Shown here in pieces: positions 4,720-5,605 of a DNA stretch of 5,605 bases; positions within the stretch are counted from its first letter, which is position 1; each line of letters opens with the position of its first letter. Made by a program: the position numbers and the translations under genes. This DNA is from an uncultured Desulfovibrio sp. (GTDB lineage: Bacteria; Desulfobacterota; Desulfovibrionia; Desulfovibrionales; Desulfovibrionaceae): assembly GCA_900553145.1 (NCBI GenBank), contig USCL01000245.1, forward strand, positions 1 through 5,605. Reading direction: 5' to 3'. The notes beneath the pieces are model-generated. The model worked only from the letters and a program-made list of their open reading frames with translations. It was not told the origin of the DNA and did no database searches.

Positions 4720-4860
4720 ATGATTCGTTCCGGTGTCCCAGAACCGACAGAAGCCCGGTACATGTCCGGGCTTCGATGGTTCAAGGTATGCTCACAATGC
4801 GGTAGGCCCCGGATTCGCACCGGGCGGCAATGACACACGGTTTACAGTGTCAGTTTTCGT
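4720..4860 (-). ncRNA. c4: C4-like antisense RNA (phage P1 C4 group)
   Basis: The leftward transcript folds into consecutive hairpins. From 5': arms 4847-4852/4831-4836 (6 bp); 4820-4824/4808-4812, CCCGG with loop TGCGAAT; 4766-4774/4750-4758, GAAGCCCGG with loop ACATGTA (9 bp); and 4738-4744/4727-4733, GTTCTGG with loop GACA (7 bp, one U-G). The exact ends are not known. This organisation and its position upstream of a small coupled ORF match C4 RNA, an antisense RNA that is processed from its own mRNA and pairs with a site further along it. RNase P processing is known for P1 C4 and P4 CI precursors. The T-arm-like second hairpin is consistent with that. The family call rests on memory of prophage sequences; a covariance-model search would settle it. 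Confidence 0.72.
4724..4786 (-). repeat. 3' half of the C4-like element, also present at 3908-3972
   Basis: This is the partner copy of the direct repeat. Here the 9-bp hairpin is followed in the leftward direction by TGTCGG instead of a T-run, so it should not terminate transcription, unlike the copy in the operon leader. Confidence 0.85.
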
Positions 4861-4869
4861 TGCTTTTCA

Positions 4870-4886
4870 GCATGGGTCGCCCATGC
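4870..4886 (-). other. 7-bp hairpin between the CII-like gene and the C4-like RNA
   Basis: GCATGGG/CCCATGC forms a perfect stem with a 3-base loop, 18 bases after the stop of the CII-like gene. No U-run follows it in the leftward direction, so it is not a standard terminator. It may protect or separate the mRNA and RNA parts of a shared transcript. Confidence 0.55.
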
Positions 4887-4904
4887 CGCACCTGCCATGC
4901 ACGG

Positions 4905-5144
4905 CTACTTTCTGGACTGAAGCACGTAGCCGAGTTCCTGCACCATGAGTTCAAGCGGTCCGACGTCGCCGGTGGCCTGAATAATGGCCATGAACGTTTC
5001 CACGCCGAGTTTCGCGCCGGGGTCATAAGGATTGGTTTCACGCATGAGGGTCGTGTAGGGCTTGCCGATGGCCGACGCGATGGCCTTGGAAGGCATCTTG
5101 CCGTTGACCACGGTTTCGTGGATGGCCTTGATGACCTTTGACAT
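4905..5144 (-). CDS. Phage CII/CP76-like regulator, 79 aa
   Basis: This short helical protein resembles the phage regulatory CII (CP76) group typified by phage 186/P2-type CII proteins. Those have an HTH-like N-terminal part and act as transcription activators in the lysis-lysogeny choice. The matching stretch is SKAIASAIGKPYTTLMRETN (19-38), the 'IGKpy.tLmre.NPyd..aKLg' HTH block, then KLGVETFMAIIQATGD (45-60) and PLELMVQELGYVL (63-75). At 79 residues it is close to the conserved part only, without a long C-terminal extension. ATG 5144 has only a weak ribosome site (GGGAAA). The gene is separated from the predicted promoter by a leader of about 170 bases. It would be transcribed together with the C4-like RNA, the small ORF and the HTH gene. 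The family assignment is reasonable, but a direct function is not shown. Confidence 0.75.
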   Translation of the reverse strand: MSKVIKAIHETVVNGKMPSKAIASAIGKPYTTLMRETNPYDPGAKLGVETFMAIIQATGDVGPLELMVQELGYVLQSRK

Positions 5145-5320
5145 GGGTTTCCCGTAAAAATAAAGTTGTTTCCTGTGTTTATTGGACGGTATTGCTCAGG
5201 GCCACCGTGGGTATCTCTGTTTTCCCAACCCCAGACAACGACGCACACGCCGATGCCGCTGGTTCCCGCCGACCCTGCGCGGCTTGTGAGGACGACGGGA
5301 ATTTCCCGTGTCGTGAGCTT
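5145..5320 (-). promoter_or_regulatory. Leader of the CII-like gene, no ORF supported
   Basis: These 176 bases between the predicted promoter and the CII-like start hold no ORF with a ribosome site. Apart from the palindrome at 5295-5309 I see no clear structure. The part nearest the gene is AT-rich. Confidence 0.4.
5295..5309. promoter_or_regulatory. 15-bp palindrome just after the leftward start site
   Basis: ACGGGAATTTCCCGT is a perfect palindrome around a central T. It lies a few bases downstream of the predicted leftward transcription start, where a bound protein would block elongation. It could be an operator or just a short 5' hairpin. Confidence 0.4.
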
Positions 5321-5349
5321 TTATTACCAATAGGAAATGTTGAAGTCAA
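5321..5349 (-). promoter_or_regulatory. Leftward promoter for the CII-like/C4/HTH transcript
   Basis: Read leftward, TTGACT (5344-5349) is followed by a 17-base spacer and TAATAA (5321-5326), preceded by TGG as in an extended -10. The -10 match is moderate, but -35, spacing and TGn element agree. Operator-like palindromes overlap the spacer/-10 and lie upstream of the -35. Confidence 0.6.
5323..5338. promoter_or_regulatory. Operator-like palindrome, copy 1
   Basis: ATTACCAATAGGAAAT is a 16-bp dyad with one mismatch. It shares 13 of 16 bases with the perfect copy 32 bp away and overlaps the -10 box and spacer of the leftward promoter. Confidence 0.55.
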
Positions 5350-5354
5350 GAAAG

Positions 5355-5370
5355 ATTTCCGTTAGGAAAT
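5355..5370. promoter_or_regulatory. Operator-like palindrome, copy 2
   Basis: ATTTCCGTTAGGAAAT is a dyad with perfect 6-bp arms and a 4-base centre, placed just upstream of the leftward -35 box. The 32-bp centre-to-centre distance to copy 1 is about three helical turns, so two bound dimers would lie on the same face of the DNA. Confidence 0.6.
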
Positions 5371-5378
5371 ACATTCAT

Positions 5379-5414
5379 AAAAAATACCGCCGACACCAGA
5401 ACGGCATCGGCGGT
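5379..5414 (-). terminator. Leftward intrinsic terminator, distal of a tandem pair
   Basis: An 8-bp perfect stem, ACCGCCGA/TCGGCGGT (5386-5393 and 5407-5414), with a 13-base loop is followed in the leftward direction by A and then six T. Any transcript entering from the right would stop here. Confidence 0.75.
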
Positions 5415-5432
5415 CACACGCAGAAGGGCATG

Positions 5433-5456
5433 AAAAAGCCCCTCAGGGGGAGGGGC
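5433..5456 (-). terminator. Leftward intrinsic terminator, proximal of a tandem pair
   Basis: A 7-bp GC-rich stem, GCCCCTC/GAGGGGC (5438-5444 and 5450-5456), with a 5-base loop is followed leftward by TTTTTC. In the rightward direction neither hairpin of the pair has a T-run. Confidence 0.75.
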
Positions 5457-5480
5457 GGGAAAACAAGGAAAGGAGAAGCA

Positions 5481-5605
5481 ATGCGAGTTGTCAGGCTGGT
5501 TTATGAGGATGGTTCAACTGTAGAATTGGAACGGGAAAGCCATGAATTAATTAATGAAATATCAAGGCTCTCGGCGATATGGAGTGTTGCGGCATATGAC
5601 GGGGA
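5481..5605 (+). CDS. Start of a rightward hypothetical gene, 3' end outside window
   Basis: The only rightward gene; 41 complete codons are visible. ATG 5481 has an excellent ribosome site (AAAGGAG, 5 bases spacing). The protein starts MRVVRLVYEDGSTVELERES, which reads as a beta hairpin, and continues HELINEISRLSAIWSVAAYDG, mostly helical. I do not recognise a family. Its codons are richer in A and T than those of the leftward operon, as often seen in recently acquired phage genes. No clear rightward promoter is visible; a candidate would have to lie between 5340 and 5480. It may begin the divergent, lysogeny-related or accessory arm of the element, but that depends on sequence to the right. 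Confidence 0.75.
   Translation, partial: MRVVRLVYEDGSTVELERESHELINEISRLSAIWSVAAYDG

Noticed and set aside
4539..4838. 99-codon leftward ORF across the C4-like RNA
   Set aside because: It starts inside the RNA structure with no ribosome site, and its recognisable string (GSGTPER) is just the translation of the last hairpin. Similar ORFs are often annotated over this element in prophages, but the structured RNA explains the conservation better.
4798..4860. Possible tRNA, from the GCGAATCC loop
   Set aside because: Only a T-arm-like hairpin is present. There is no acceptor stem, anticodon arm or D-arm in a consistent position.
4850..5248. 132-codon leftward ORF overlapping the CII-like gene
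   Set aside because: It is in another frame of the CII-like gene, has no ribosome site and gives a Pro/Ser/Arg-rich translation without motifs.
3886..5480. CRISPR array, IS ends or attachment site
   Set aside because: The only repeats are the two-copy RNA element and palindromes. There are no regularly spaced repeats, no transposase and no integrase or tRNA end that would mark an att site.

Overview
The window looks like the early and regulatory region of a temperate phage, prophage or related integrated element in a GC-rich Gram-negative host. A Desulfovibrio-type deltaproteobacterium fits the codon use and style of the proteins, but this is an inference and no host marker gene is visible. 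Nearly all genes read leftward (minus strand). The only rightward gene starts at 5481 and runs off the right edge.

Reading leftward from the right: positions 5145-5480 form a gene-free control region. It holds two leftward intrinsic terminators, a leftward sigma70-type promoter (5321-5349), two copies of a 16-bp operator-like palindrome and a 15-bp palindrome just after the predicted start. This promoter would transcribe a CII-like regulator (4905-5144), then a structured RNA (about 4720-4860) that I recognise as a member of the C4 antisense RNA group of phage P1 (functionally comparable to the P4 CI RNA). After it come a small ORF (4421-4621) and an XRE-type HTH gene (4158-4424), joined by an ATGA stop/start overlap. 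C4-type RNA, small ORF and coupled downstream gene recall the P1 c4-icd-ant arrangement, although the last gene here is an HTH protein.

Positions 3886-4157 form a second control region. A perfect 21-bp inverted repeat (4090-4137) contains a strong leftward promoter (TTGACA, 18-bp spacer, TATTAT). Its predicted leader of about 195 nt carries a second, diverged copy of the 3' half of the C4-like element. In this copy the central hairpin is followed by U5 and so reads as an intrinsic terminator upstream of the first gene. The structure suggests that the operon is controlled by transcription attenuation, possibly through RNA-RNA contact with the C4-like RNA.

Positions 1-3885 are the operon itself. 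Four small overlapping genes (3885 down to 2878: two with Cys motifs, one of these with a membrane segment) lead into an ERF-type single-strand annealing recombinase, an intrinsic terminator, SSB, a DUF1351-type coiled-coil phage protein and the first 154 codons of a ThiF/E1-like adenylyltransferase cut by the left edge. ERF and SSB would act together in phage DNA recombination or replication. The role of the E1-like protein in this setting is unexplained and is one of the points worth following.
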